Below, piece after piece: positions 44,771-53,641 of a DNA stretch of 64,000 bases. The first letter of the stretch is position 1, and every line of letters begins with the position of its first letter. The translations under genes and the position numbers were made by a program. Under the pieces are notes generated by a model. It saw only the letters and a list, made by a program, of their open reading frames with translations. It did no database searches and was not told the DNA's origin. The stretch comes from Effusibacillus lacus (GTDB taxonomy: Bacteria; Bacillota; Bacilli; Tumebacillales; Effusibacillaceae): the NCBI RefSeq assembly GCF_002335525.1, contig NZ_BDUF01000003.1, forward strand, positions 1 to 64,000. Direction: 5' to 3'.

Positions 44771-46303
44771 CTAGTCCGTTCCTCCTTTTTCTTTCTCCAA
44801 GGTACCGCCTGCCATCATCAGCCCCAGATCATGATCGGTGACTTCCTCGGGTTTCACGATGCCGACGATGCGCCCTTCGTATATCACGGCAATGCGGTCT
44901 GATAAACTCATGATTTCGTCCAGTTCCAAAGAGAACAATAGCACCGCCTTCCCCTTGTCCCTCTGTTCCACAAGTTTTTTGTGGATAAATTCAATGGCTC
45001 CCACATCAAGGCCCCTTGTCGGCTGCGCTGCTATCAACACATCGGGATCACGATCCACTTCCCTCGCAACGATCGCCTTCTGCTGATTTCCACCGGACAA
45101 AGACCGTGCAAGTGTAGTTTCGCTGGGAGTTCGAACGTCAAACAATCCGATGAGATTCCTTGCATGTTCGGCGATGGCCTGGGACTGCAGAATTCCCGAT
45201 TTTGAATAAGGTTCCTTATAGTAGGTATTCAGTACCAGGTTGTCCGCTACCGAATAATCGAGAACCAACCCGCGCTTGTGCCGGTCTTCCGGGATATGTC
45301 CAACCCCCGATTCAGCGATCTTACGAGGAGTTTGATTTGTAATGTCTTTCCCGTTTATCTTTACTGTACCAGATGTCGCTTTCCGAAGACCCGTGAGAAC
45401 TTCAATCAGTTCTGTTTGGCCGTTGCCATCAACACCCGCCACTCCAACAATTTCCCCTGCATGAACTTCCAGATTCACTTTGTTAAGCGCACGAACTCCG
45501 CGATTGCCCATTCCCTCGATATCTTTAATTTCCAATACCGGAGACCCCGGGTTTGCAGGTCTTTTCTCCACTTTGAATATAACTTCGCGGCCTACCATCA
45601 TATTGGCCAATTGATCGGGATTCGTGTCCGCTTTCGTAACCGTTCCTATGTACCTTCCCCGGCGTATGACTGTTATACGGTCAGAAATGGCCATAATTTC
45701 CTTCAGTTTATGAGTGATGAAGATGATCGATTTTCCTTCGTTCACCAGATTGCGCATGATTTGCATGAGTTCGGCAATCTCTTGCGGGGTGAGAACAGCG
45801 GTCGGTTCGTCAAAAATCAGAATATCCGCGCCCCGGTAAAGCGTTTTCAGAATTTCCACACGCTGCTGCATCCCGACCGATATATCTTCAATCTTTGCTT
45901 TGGGATCGACATCCAAACCGTATTTTTCCGAAAGCTCCATTACCTTCTTCTCGGCTGTTTCCATGTCGAGAAAAGGCCCGCGTTTCACTTCGCTTCCCAG
46001 AACAATATTTTCCGTGACGGTAAAGGGCTGAACAAGCATGAAGTGCTGGTGAACCATACCGATTCCCAAACGGTTCGCCATGTTAGGATCTGTGACTTTA
46101 ACCTCTTGGCCCTTGATGCGAATGATCCCTTCATCCGGCTGATAGAGGCCAAACAATATGTTCATCAATGTAGATTTTCCTGCCCCGTTCTCACCAAGTA
46201 ACGCGTGAATTTCTCCTTGTTCCACAACCAAATTCACCTTGTCGTTGGCCACGATACCGGGGAACCGCTTTGTGATTCCCAACATTTCCACTACTGCCGC
46301 CAC
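44771..46303 (-). CDS. ABC transporter ATP-binding protein, tandem domains (NupO-like)
   Basis: A 510-residue ATPase with two nucleotide-binding domains. The first has GENGAGKSTLMN (Walker A), the signature ISVGMQQRVEI and ILIFDEPTAVLT (Walker B). The second is degenerate in Walker A (VAGVDGNGQTELIE) but keeps the signature SLSGGNQQKAIVAREV and LIAAQPTRGLDVG. This asymmetric layout is normal for the sugar/nucleoside class. A GTG at 46303 behind GGGGGG was chosen; an ATG 15 bp upstream is possible. Confidence 0.93.
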   Translation of the reverse strand: MAAVVEMLGITKRFPGIVANDKVNLVVEQGEIHALLGENGAGKSTLMNILFGLYQPDEGIIRIKGQEVKVTDPNMANRLGIGMVHQHFMLVQPFTVTENIVLGSEVKRGPFLDMETAEKKVMELSEKYGLDVDPKAKIEDISVGMQQRVEILKTLYRGADILIFDEPTAVLTPQEIAELMQIMRNLVNEGKSIIFITHKLKEIMAISDRITVIRRGRYIGTVTKADTNPDQLANMMVGREVIFKVEKRPANPGSPVLEIKDIEGMGNRGVRALNKVNLEVHAGEIVGVAGVDGNGQTELIEVLTGLRKATSGTVKINGKDITNQTPRKIAESGVGHIPEDRHKRGLVLDYSVADNLVLNTYYKEPYSKSGILQSQAIAEHARNLIGLFDVRTPSETTLARSLSGGNQQKAIVAREVDRDPDVLIAAQPTRGLDVGAIEFIHKKLVEQRDKGKAVLLFSLELDEIMSLSDRIAVIYEGRIVGIVKPEEVTDHDLGLMMAGGTLEKEKGGTD

Positions 46304-46404
46304 ACCATTCCCCCCCATGGCTATGATCTTTTCGGGTCCCCGCCAAGTGCTTGCCACCTGGTGGGGTATTTGCCTTGCTTCACGTCACTTTGGCGGGATT
46401 ATGT

Positions 46405-46433
46405 AAAAAGGCGAGAGTAGTACTCGCCTTTTT
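46405..46433 (-). terminator. Hairpin between the BMP lipoprotein and ATPase genes
   Basis: AAAAAGGCGAG/CTCGCCTTTTT, symmetric, with T-runs. It lies inside the importer operon, where partial termination would make more receptor than transporter, a common device. Confidence 0.82.
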
Positions 46434-46446
46434 CTGGAGATTTGCG

Positions 46447-47532
46447 TTATTTTTTTACGGTGGTCAGGAACTTTTCAAACTCTTCCTTGGTTTTTGGCGC
46501 AGTGAGTTTTCCATCCATGAATTGCTTCTTAAAGTCTTCAGCCTTCGCAATGGTATCTTGTGATACCGCGCTGTGAGGCTTTGCATATCCAATGGCGTTG
46601 TCTTTCAGTCCCAGTTGGATATTCTTGCCGCCGTTCCATTTGCCCTCAGCCAGGTCTTTGGAAACGGTATAGACAGCGGTATCTACCCGTTTGATCATGG
46701 AGGTCAAAGTGTTGTCGGGAGCCAGATATGCTTGATCCCGGTCCACACCGATCGCCCAGAATCCTTTGCCTCTTTCTTTTGCTTCCTGGAATACGCCGTC
46801 ACCGGTTCCGCCGGAAGCATGGTAAATAATGTCTGCGCCGTTCTGATACATGGAGCTTGCAAGAGTTTTTCCTTTCGCGGCGTTTGCGAAGTCTTCTGCG
46901 TAAGCAACAGTAACTTCCGCCTTCGGATTCACCGCAGCCACACCTGCACGGAAACCGTACTCAAACTTTTGGATCAGCGGGCTTTTCACACCGCCGACAA
47001 AACCGATTTTATTGGATTTCGTAGTAAGACCCGCAATTACACCTACGAGGAAAGAACCTTCTTCTTCTTTAAAGGTAACGGCGGTTACATTGGAAGGAAT
47101 CTTTCCTTCTCCGCCCAGGTTATCGTCAACGATGGCCAATTTGGCGTTCGGATTGTCGGCAGCAACCTTCTTGATGTCTTCAGCCAGTTTGAATCCGATA
47201 CCCCAGGTCAAATCCCACTTGTCTTTGACAAAACCATTCAGGTTCGGCAAATATTCGGATTCTTTCTTGGACTCCTGGTATTTTACCGTTACACCGGTAT
47301 CCTTTTGGAGTTTTTGGAATCCTTCCCAAGCGGATTGGTTGAAGGAGTTGTCATTAACGCCGCCGGTGTCAGTTACCATTGCCACTTTGATTTTCGGCTT
47401 TTGGTCACCGCCTGCGCCGCCGCCGGGGGCCGGAGCCGGTTGATTCTTTGCCGCACCGCCGCAGCCTGCCAGCAGCAAGGATGCGGACAATGTACCGGCA
47501 AGAAACACTTTTGCCATTGTTGTGGTTTTCAT
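46447..47532 (-). CDS. BMP-family nucleoside-binding lipoprotein
   Basis: Extracellular receptor of the ABC importer, 361 residues. The lipoprotein signal ends LLLAGCGGAAK (Cys about residue 24) and is followed by a Pro/Gly linker. The BMP domain shows MVTDTGGVNDNSFNQSAWEGF, GFVGGVKSPLIQKFEYGF and HASGGTGDGVFQEA. BMP proteins bind purine nucleosides or related compounds. GGTGGAG precedes the ATG. It is the first gene of the operon. Confidence 0.94.
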   Translation of the reverse strand: MKTTTMAKVFLAGTLSASLLLAGCGGAAKNQPAPAPGGGAGGDQKPKIKVAMVTDTGGVNDNSFNQSAWEGFQKLQKDTGVTVKYQESKKESEYLPNLNGFVKDKWDLTWGIGFKLAEDIKKVAADNPNAKLAIVDDNLGGEGKIPSNVTAVTFKEEEGSFLVGVIAGLTTKSNKIGFVGGVKSPLIQKFEYGFRAGVAAVNPKAEVTVAYAEDFANAAKGKTLASSMYQNGADIIYHASGGTGDGVFQEAKERGKGFWAIGVDRDQAYLAPDNTLTSMIKRVDTAVYTVSKDLAEGKWNGGKNIQLGLKDNAIGYAKPHSAVSQDTIAKAEDFKKQFMDGKLTAPKTKEEFEKFLTTVKK

Positions 47533-47629
47533 TATTTGTCTCCACCTTCACTTCATAATTGGACCCATCCGTCAAATGATCCGACAATATATTACATGGT
47601 TGCCGAAATTTTTTCCAGTGTTAAATTTA

Positions 47630-48418
47630 CTATTCCACACGATTGCCTACTTTTATCCAAGGGCGGTCGTCCGACCATTCCACCTGGACGTCGATGCCAA
47701 ATGCATCCCTGAGGTTGGCGCTTGTCAGCGTCCGGTGTTTCTCCCCTGCGGCAATCACCTCTCCGTCCCTTAGCACCAACGCATGGGTAAAGACAGGTTG
47801 GATCTCTTCGATATGGTGTGTGACATAAAGCATGGTCGGGGCCTGTTCCAGTCTTCCCGTTTGTTCCAGGTCGGTCAGAACTTCCTCCCGGGCCTTGATG
47901 TCCAAACCAAAGCAGGGTTCATCCAGAATCAGCAGTTTTGGCTCCGCCATTAACGCTCGCGCAAGCAGCACTTTCTGCTTTTCACCCTGAGAGAGGGTGC
48001 CGAACCTTTCGTCCTTCAAACGGGCCATGCCAAACCGTTCCAACAGATTCCCAGCCTTGTCCCGATCCACTTCACTTGTCTGATCCCATAGACCTATGGA
48101 AGCAAACTTTCCACTGATCACCACCTCAAGAGCGGTATCGGAGGGATACATTTCATCCCTCAACGCAGAGCTGACCCAGCCGATCTTCTTGCGTACTTCC
48201 CGAATTTCACACCGTCCGTACGTGTGTCCCAGAACGCGGATGCTGCCCCGGCTCGGCCATTCATACCCGGTAATCATCTTCAGCAACGACGTTTTGCCAG
48301 AGCCGTTCAAGCCGATGATCGCCCAGTGTTCGCCTGCTTGAAGCGTCCAATCCACTTGTTTGAGAATCGGTTTGTCATTTCTGGTCCACGATACACCCTC
48401 GATTTCAATAACCTTCAT
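47630..48418 (-). CDS. ABC transporter ATP-binding protein (ModF/YlmA-like)
   Basis: A 262-residue single ATPase domain with GLNGSGKTSLL (Walker A), TLSQGEKQKVLLARAL (signature), LLILDEPCFGLD (Walker B) and the switch His in YVTHHIEEI. No permease gene is nearby, so it may serve another transporter or act in a soluble role. It starts directly after the trpB stop codon and is probably co-transcribed with it. Confidence 0.88.
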   Translation of the reverse strand: MKVIEIEGVSWTRNDKPILKQVDWTLQAGEHWAIIGLNGSGKTSLLKMITGYEWPSRGSIRVLGHTYGRCEIREVRKKIGWVSSALRDEMYPSDTALEVVISGKFASIGLWDQTSEVDRDKAGNLLERFGMARLKDERFGTLSQGEKQKVLLARALMAEPKLLILDEPCFGLDIKAREEVLTDLEQTGRLEQAPTMLYVTHHIEEIQPVFTHALVLRDGEVIAAGEKHRTLTSANLRDAFGIDVQVEWSDDRPWIKVGNRVE

Positions 48419-49618
48419 TTAGGATTGATTCCCCTTGAGCATTTCGTAGACTTGGGCCACGTCTTTGTCGCCGCGTCCCGACAGATTGACGATGATCGAC
48501 TGATCCTTGGACAGGGTCGGTGCCAGTTTCATGGCGTACGCGATCGCATGGGAGCTTTCCAGTGCGGGAATAATTCCCTCCACTTTGGATAGATGAAGGA
48601 AAGCGTTCAAAGCTTCGTCATCAGTTACTGCCACATAAGCGGCCCGGCCGATTTCTTTGTAATAGGAATGTTCGGGTCCGACACCCGGGTAGTCCAGCCC
48701 TGCGGCGATCGAGTGACAGTTCTCCGCTTCGTCCATCACATGGCATTTGAAACCGTGAATGATACCCGGTTTCCCCACATTCAAGGGAGCCGCATGAATC
48801 CCCGTTTCCAGCCCCTTGCCCGCCGGTTCGACGCCGATAATCCTGACGGAAGCGTCATCGACAAACGGATAGAAAAGGCCGATGGCGTTGGAACCGCCGC
48901 CTACACATGCCATGACCACATCGGGCAGGCGTCCTTCTTTTTCAAGGATCTGCTGTTTTGCCTCCCGCCCGATCACCGATTGGAAATGGCGCACCATCAG
49001 CGGGTACGGGTGCGGTCCTACTGCAGAACCCAGCAAATAAAAGGTATCCTCATGGTTCTGCGCAAAATCCATCAGCGCTTCATCGACCGCTTCCTTCAAG
49101 GTACGGTTGCCCGATTTGGCTGCCACCACCTTGGCGCCAAGCATCTCCATGCGGAACACATTCAACGCCTGACGCCGGGTGTCCACTTCTCCCATATAAA
49201 TCGTACAGGGAATGCCAAACAGAGCGCAGACTGTAGCGGTTGCCACGCCGTGCTGACCCGCTCCGGTCTCGGCGATGATTCGCTTGGCACCCATCCGTTT
49301 GGCCAGCAGCACCTGTCCGATGGTGTTGTTGATCTTGTGGGCCCCTGTGTGATTCAAGTCTTCCCGTTTCAAGTAGATCTTGGCTCCCCCAAGCTCACTG
49401 GTAAGCCGCTCCGCCAAATACAAGGGATTGGGGCGACCTACATATTCTCTGAGATAATACTGGAATTCCTGCTCGAAATCCGGATCGTCCTTGTACCGGT
49501 AAAAAGCGGCTTCTACCTGATCGAGCGCCTTCTGCAGCGGCTCCGGCACATAACTGCCGCCAAAAGTCACTTCTCCTTCCCCGAAGACTCCCTTGTTGGA
49601 TACTTTTACAATACTCAC
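48419..49618 (-). CDS. trpB: Tryptophan synthase beta chain, stand-alone
   Basis: PLP enzyme of 399 residues joining indole and serine. The PLP Lys is in [10 protein letters not shown], the Glu in ETGAGQHG, and the phosphate cup is CVGGGSNA. The COMM-like loop after IIHGF reads [10 protein letters not shown] and is about five residues shorter than in classic TrpB, with an unusual Cys-His pair. No trpA or other trp genes are adjacent; the gene is grouped with an ABC ATPase. It may act without TrpA or on another indole-type substrate. The start is GTG with GGAGAG upstream. Confidence 0.88.
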   Translation of the reverse strand: MSIVKVSNKGVFGEGEVTFGGSYVPEPLQKALDQVEAAFYRYKDDPDFEQEFQYYLREYVGRPNPLYLAERLTSELGGAKIYLKREDLNHTGAHKINNTIGQVLLAKRMGAKRIIAETGAGQHGVATATVCALFGIPCTIYMGEVDTRRQALNVFRMEMLGAKVVAAKSGNRTLKEAVDEALMDFAQNHEDTFYLLGSAVGPHPYPLMVRHFQSVIGREAKQQILEKEGRLPDVVMACVGGGSNAIGLFYPFVDDASVRIIGVEPAGKGLETGIHAAPLNVGKPGIIHGFKCHVMDEAENCHSIAAGLDYPGVGPEHSYYKEIGRAAYVAVTDDEALNAFLHLSKVEGIIPALESSHAIAYAMKLAPTLSKDQSIIVNLSGRGDKDVAQVYEMLKGNQS

Positions 49619-49730
49619 CTTGTTCTCTCCTTATCTGTGACTTGACTCATAAAGATTCTACTTTATCCTTCGAGATTCATTCCGGAAAATCCTTTCCGGC
49701 AGGCAACCGCCGGATGCCTGGGATTTGTGT

Positions 49731-51248
49731 TTATAAATTGTATACCTGCGTGTACTTGTCTTCCAAGTACCTTACCAGGTACCCCGAATTGATCGCTTCC
49801 CCTGTAACACTTTCCAAAATCTCCTTTGGTTCCAGCAGTTTGCCATGTTTGTGAATGTTGTCTGTCAGCCACTTCTTAACGACCCCGAATTCGCCGCTTC
49901 TAACCGCCTCCCTGTAATCAGGGACGTCCCGCAGCAATGCAGCTTCGAACTGAGCTGCGTAGATATTGCCCAGCGAATAGGAAGGAAAATACCCGAAGGC
50001 GCCGAAAGACCAGTGGACATCTTGCAGAACGCCGTCCGCATCATTCGGCGGCACGACCCCCAGATAATCTTTCATCTTCTCCTCCCATGCTCCCGGCAAT
50101 TCCGCCACTGTCAAATCTCCGCCAATCAGAGCCTTCTCCAGCTCATAACGAAGCATGATATGAAGATTGTATGTCAATTCGTCCGCTTCCACCCGGATCA
50201 AGGAAGGCTGCACCTGGTTGATCGCCCGGAAGAACTGTTCCAACGACACTCCTTGGAATTGCCGGGGGAAGAACTTGAGCAGATCGTCAAAGAAACAGGA
50301 CCAAAACTCATGGCTGCGGCCGATGATGTTCTCCAGGAACCGGGATTGGGATTCGTGAATTCCCATCGAGGTTCCATCTGACAACAAGGTGCCGATCAGT
50401 TCGGCGGAAATGTTCTGTTCATAAATTGCATGTCCCGCTTCATGGATGGTGCTGAAGATTGCCGTTCGGAAGTCATTCTCGTCGTAGCGGGTGGTGATCC
50501 TCACATCCCCCGGATTCAGGCCTGTTGCAAAGGGATGGGCGCTTTCATCCAACCGTCCCGCGTCAAAGTCATAGCCGATTCGTTGCAGAACCAAATGGCT
50601 GAAACGACGTTGCTCCTCTTTCCGGAAGTGCTGTTCGAGAAAAGAGGGGTTTGTGGCTTGGCCTCTCTCTTGAATCTCCTTCAGCAAGTCGACAGTCTTG
50701 AGGCGCAGGCCGTCAAACAGGGAGTCCAAGGTTTCCACGGTCATCCCGGGTTCATAATGGTCGAGCAGTGTGTTGTATTTGTGCCCTTTGTACCCCCAGA
50801 TCTCAAGAAACCGGTTGGTGTATTCGAGGATCTTCTCAAGATAGGGACGAAACGAGGCAAAATCGTTATTCTTCCGAGCATCCTCCCAGGCCGATTCCGA
50901 TTTGTTCGTCAACACCACGTACTCCTGATATAGTTCCGGCGGGATGGCGTGACTTTTCTCATATTCCTTCTTGCATTCCCGCACGATTCCTTTGGTAATG
51001 GGGTCGAGCTTCCCATATGTATCAGGTTCTGCCAACACATCCAGAAAGGCCTTCATTTCCGGAGAGATACTCATCTTGAACAGGTCTCCGGACAGGGTGC
51101 CGATGACTTCCGACCTTTGCCCCAGCCCTTTTTTGGGGGCACCCGTTCGCATATCCCAACTCATGACCCCGATGGTCTCTGTATAATCTTTCATCCGCCG
51201 GGTGTATGCCCGAAACTCTTTGACCACCTGGCCGATTCTTTCACTCAT
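49731..51248 (-). CDS. Carboxypeptidase Taq (M32 metallopeptidase)
   Basis: Zinc carboxypeptidase of 505 residues. The zinc site is STIHEAGHAIYEQ (HEXXH at about residue 255), and the third ligand Glu is in GIHESQSRFLEN. Other M32 markers are MSWDMRTGAPKKG and HPFATGLNPGDVRITTRY. It is cytoplasmic. The ATG at 51248 follows GGAGGG; a longer frame lacks a site. It is a single gene. Confidence 0.95.
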   Translation of the reverse strand: MSERIGQVVKEFRAYTRRMKDYTETIGVMSWDMRTGAPKKGLGQRSEVIGTLSGDLFKMSISPEMKAFLDVLAEPDTYGKLDPITKGIVRECKKEYEKSHAIPPELYQEYVVLTNKSESAWEDARKNNDFASFRPYLEKILEYTNRFLEIWGYKGHKYNTLLDHYEPGMTVETLDSLFDGLRLKTVDLLKEIQERGQATNPSFLEQHFRKEEQRRFSHLVLQRIGYDFDAGRLDESAHPFATGLNPGDVRITTRYDENDFRTAIFSTIHEAGHAIYEQNISAELIGTLLSDGTSMGIHESQSRFLENIIGRSHEFWSCFFDDLLKFFPRQFQGVSLEQFFRAINQVQPSLIRVEADELTYNLHIMLRYELEKALIGGDLTVAELPGAWEEKMKDYLGVVPPNDADGVLQDVHWSFGAFGYFPSYSLGNIYAAQFEAALLRDVPDYREAVRSGEFGVVKKWLTDNIHKHGKLLEPKEILESVTGEAINSGYLVRYLEDKYTQVYNL

Positions 51249-51301
51249 TCCAATCCCTCCGAAAATGGATGTCCTGTTTTTGATGATACCAAAAAACCGC
51301 A

Positions 51302-51523
51302 TTAATATTGAATTGACTTGGCATGTCCCTTCCGGTAGTCCTCCATGTATTGGATCGCTTCCCGTGCAAGGGCATCCGCTTCCTCCGCATTCTTGGGTGC
51401 GGGACTCGTGTGGCTCATCGCGGACGTCACCAATTCGATGAAATCCTCCTCCGGATATCTTTCTCCCATCGCATTTCTCATGTCGAGTGCAATCCGGCGA
51501 ATCCCTTGTTCCAAAGTTTCCAA
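51302..51523 (-). CDS. Small hypothetical protein
   Basis: A 73-residue acidic helical protein (METLEQGIRRIALDM...) starting at a TTG with GGGGG 8 bases upstream. No family is recognised. It lies 53 bp upstream of the M32 peptidase on the same strand, and both may share a transcript. Confidence 0.55.
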   Translation of the reverse strand: METLEQGIRRIALDMRNAMGERYPEEDFIELVTSAMSHTSPAPKNAEEADALAREAIQYMEDYRKGHAKSIQY

Positions 51524-51648
51524 CCCCGCATCCCCCTTTATCCGCACGGGTTCACTAAAGAAAGGAAATATCAATCGGTTAGGATTTCGGTTATAATGTC
51601 ATTATATCCTTTTATTTGACAGGATTTTTTATGAGGAGGTGCCTGCGA

Positions 51649-52098
51649 ATGGAGGATCGAACCCCCATGGGTTCTGGACATCGTGTACGCATATTGCAGA
51701 AAGCGGAGCAGCTGGTTCATATGATCCGGTCAACCGATACATTCGCCCGTTTTCAGCAAGCCGAAGATAAATTGAATCGCCACCCGGATGCGCAAGCGCT
51801 TGTGTTTGTGGCCAAAGCCAAACGCAATAAGTATTCCAAAACGTCGCTTCGCTATGGGTATGATCACCCGGCTTCAGTCCAGGCCAAGCGCGAATATGAC
51901 GAAGTTTTGCGGCAAATTTCCGAGATTCCCCTGGTGGAAGAATACAAAGTTTATCAGGAGGAATTGAACGATCTGCTGCAGGGCATTACCCGCACCATTA
52001 TCAATACATTGTCACCGGACGTCAAGGCTGAAATCTTTGAGGAATCCTCCGGAGGCGGTTGCGGCGGAGGCTGCGGAGGCGGCTGCAAGAGCCATTAA
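51649..52098 (+). CDS. YlbF/YmcA-type regulatory protein with Cys-rich tail
   Basis: A 149-residue protein whose helical core (residues ~20-115) fits the YlbF/YmcA (RicF/RicA) family, which in Bacillus forms an iron-sulfur complex with RicT that controls RNA processing, competence and sporulation. The C-terminus is Gly-rich with three evenly spaced Cys (GGGCGGGCGGGC), likely cluster ligands. The ATG at 51649 follows AGGAGG at 9 bases. The gene is followed by a VTT membrane protein. Confidence 0.8.
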   Translation: MEDRTPMGSGHRVRILQKAEQLVHMIRSTDTFARFQQAEDKLNRHPDAQALVFVAKAKRNKYSKTSLRYGYDHPASVQAKREYDEVLRQISEIPLVEEYKVYQEELNDLLQGITRTIINTLSPDVKAEIFEESSGGGCGGGCGGGCKSH

Positions 52099-52130
52099 GA
52101 ATGCATCTTGAGAAAAGCGAGGGGAAAAAG

Positions 52131-52772
52131 GTGGTCAAGAAACTCTTTACAATCTTCACGTTTATTGCGATTATTGCTGTCGGATACTGGCAGAAAGATC
52201 TCTTTCTGGGATTGATCCGGGCCGGCGGTTCCTTATCGATAGCCGTAAGCATTGTGTTTGTTGCCATAACCGCCTTTTTCCCCGTTGTTCCTTTTGTCAT
52301 TGTCGCAGGTGTTGTGGGCGGTGTGTTTGGTGCCATGATGGGCACTGCCATTACCCTGGCGGGTGCCATCTTCGGCGCCATGGTTATGTTCCTGATGTCC
52401 CGCTTCGGATTCAGGGATTGGGCACAAGTGCAGCTGGCCAAATATCCAAAAGTGAAGGAATACGAATCCATCTTTGAAAAAAACGCCTTTGCCAGTATTT
52501 TGTTCGTCCGGTTGGTACCGGTGGTTCCATCCCAGGCGGTCAATATTCTGTCCGGTGTCAGTCTGGTTTCCTGGTTTACCTTCCTGCTGGCGACGACTTT
52601 GGGAAAACTCCCGGCCAACCTGGTGTTTAACCTGGCAGGCAGCACCCTGTCGGAAAACAAAATGATGTCGTTCCTCATCTTTGGAACCTATTTTCTTGTC
52701 ATAACCGTGGCCGCTTTCCTTTACATGCGCAAGCGGCAGCTTCAGCAAGAATTGCAGCAGGAGGAGTCGTAG
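52131..52772 (+). CDS. TVP38/TMEM64 (VTT domain) membrane protein
   Basis: A 213-residue membrane protein of the VTT/DedA superfamily. Family features are FPVVPFVIVAGVVGGVFGAM, the loop FRDWAQVQLAKYP, and VRLVPVVPSQAVNILSGVS (Arg and paired Pro residues), with a final helix and a Gln-rich tail. VTT proteins act as lipid scramblases or in membrane homeostasis. I chose the GTG at 52131 because GAGGGG lies 6 bases upstream; an ATG at 52101 has no site. Confidence 0.85.
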   Translation: MVKKLFTIFTFIAIIAVGYWQKDLFLGLIRAGGSLSIAVSIVFVAITAFFPVVPFVIVAGVVGGVFGAMMGTAITLAGAIFGAMVMFLMSRFGFRDWAQVQLAKYPKVKEYESIFEKNAFASILFVRLVPVVPSQAVNILSGVSLVSWFTFLLATTLGKLPANLVFNLAGSTLSENKMMSFLIFGTYFLVITVAAFLYMRKRQLQQELQQEES

Positions 52773-52794
52773 AAGAGCCATCCAGCCCCCAACG

Positions 52795-52824
52795 CAAAAA
52801 TAGCGGCACTCTCAGTGCCGCTAT
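52795..52824. terminator. Terminator shared by the VTT gene and the cta operon
   Basis: A perfect 11-bp stem ATAGCGGCACT/AGTGCCGCTAT. On the minus strand it is followed by five T, closing the oxidase operon; on the plus strand the tail is weaker. Confidence 0.88.
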
Positions 52825-52864
52825 CTCGTTTGTACCAGATTGCACACTCGGGCAATCGCCGAGC

Positions 52865-52960
52865 TTATTCCTTTGTGGTCATCGAGGAAGAATACCAGAA
52901 AATCAGTCCCAGGAGTCCCGTGAAAGCAAACAGCCCCAAGGCAAACATGATCATTCCCAT
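52865..52960 (-). CDS. 31-residue single-helix membrane protein of the cta operon
   Basis: A tiny gene coding MGMIMFALGLFAF and a continuous hydrophobic helix ending SSSMTTKE. GGGAGG lies 9 bases before the ATG, and it starts 15 bp after the subunit III stop codon. It resembles the one-helix accessory subunits of bacterial oxidases (CoxIIa- or subunit IV-like). The terminator follows within 45 bp. The assignment rests on size and context. Confidence 0.65.
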   Translation of the reverse strand: MGMIMFALGLFAFTGLLGLIFWYSSSMTTKE

Positions 52961-52975
52961 TCGATATCCCTCCCG

Positions 52976-53608
52976 TTATTTCACAATTTCCTTGATCCGT
53001 GTACCGCACCATTCTGCGAACTCGGAGATGGAAACTACATCAGTTACAATCATCACAGTAATTCCGACAACAACAGCGTACATCCATACAGCCATTGCAC
53101 CCGGCACCAGCCGACGCAAGACCTTTCCGTTCTTGGAGTCCCCATACCAACCGACGGCAGCGATCAATGCCAAACTGGTCAAGGTAATCAGAATCTCGAA
53201 ACCGGTGATTGTGGCATTGATTGTCGCGATGGCAGCCCCCTGCTTAACGTACTTTACCAAAAGCTGAATCTGCATGACCAGGTAGGCGGAGTACAGTACG
53301 GCCCCAATCCCCATGGTTCCGACAAATTTTTTGTATTCGCTGTTTCGGAACAGAATTCCGGCAACCAACAATACAATACCGGTAAGAATCAGTACAGCCG
53401 TGCTGAGATAGTGCAGGTTGGTTACGTCACCGGGCAAATTGACGCCGAACTTGTCGGGGCGCCAGCCGCGAAGATAGACATTTGCCGCAACGAATGTTGC
53501 CAGGAAGAAGGTATAAGAAACCAGCGCGAGCCAGGCGGCAAGCTGACCGTTGTCCTTTGCACCCGGACCCGGCTCCGGCATATGGATTTGATGATGTTGC
53601 ATGGCCAA
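52976..53608 (-). CDS. ctaE: Cytochrome c oxidase subunit III-like protein
   Basis: A 210-residue membrane protein with five to six helices and a His-rich N-terminus (MQHHQIHMPEPGPG) of the kind seen in subunit III of Bacillales. The opening helix LVSYTFFLATFVAANVYLRGW fits subunit III, but overall conservation is low, so the symbol is tentative. It starts at a TTG behind AAAGGAG. It lies downstream of ctaB in the oxidase operon. Confidence 0.75.
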   Translation of the reverse strand: MAMQHHQIHMPEPGPGAKDNGQLAAWLALVSYTFFLATFVAANVYLRGWRPDKFGVNLPGDVTNLHYLSTAVLILTGIVLLVAGILFRNSEYKKFVGTMGIGAVLYSAYLVMQIQLLVKYVKQGAAIATINATITGFEILITLTSLALIAAVGWYGDSKNGKVLRRLVPGAMAVWMYAVVVGITVMIVTDVVSISEFAEWCGTRIKEIVK

Positions 53609-53641
53609 TGAAAGTCACTCCTTTCAATCAATCGAAGATCT

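Noticed and set aside
46573-47712. 379-codon plus-strand frame opposite the BMP lipoprotein
   Set aside because: The minus strand has a lipobox, BMP motifs and a ribosome site; the plus frame has none.
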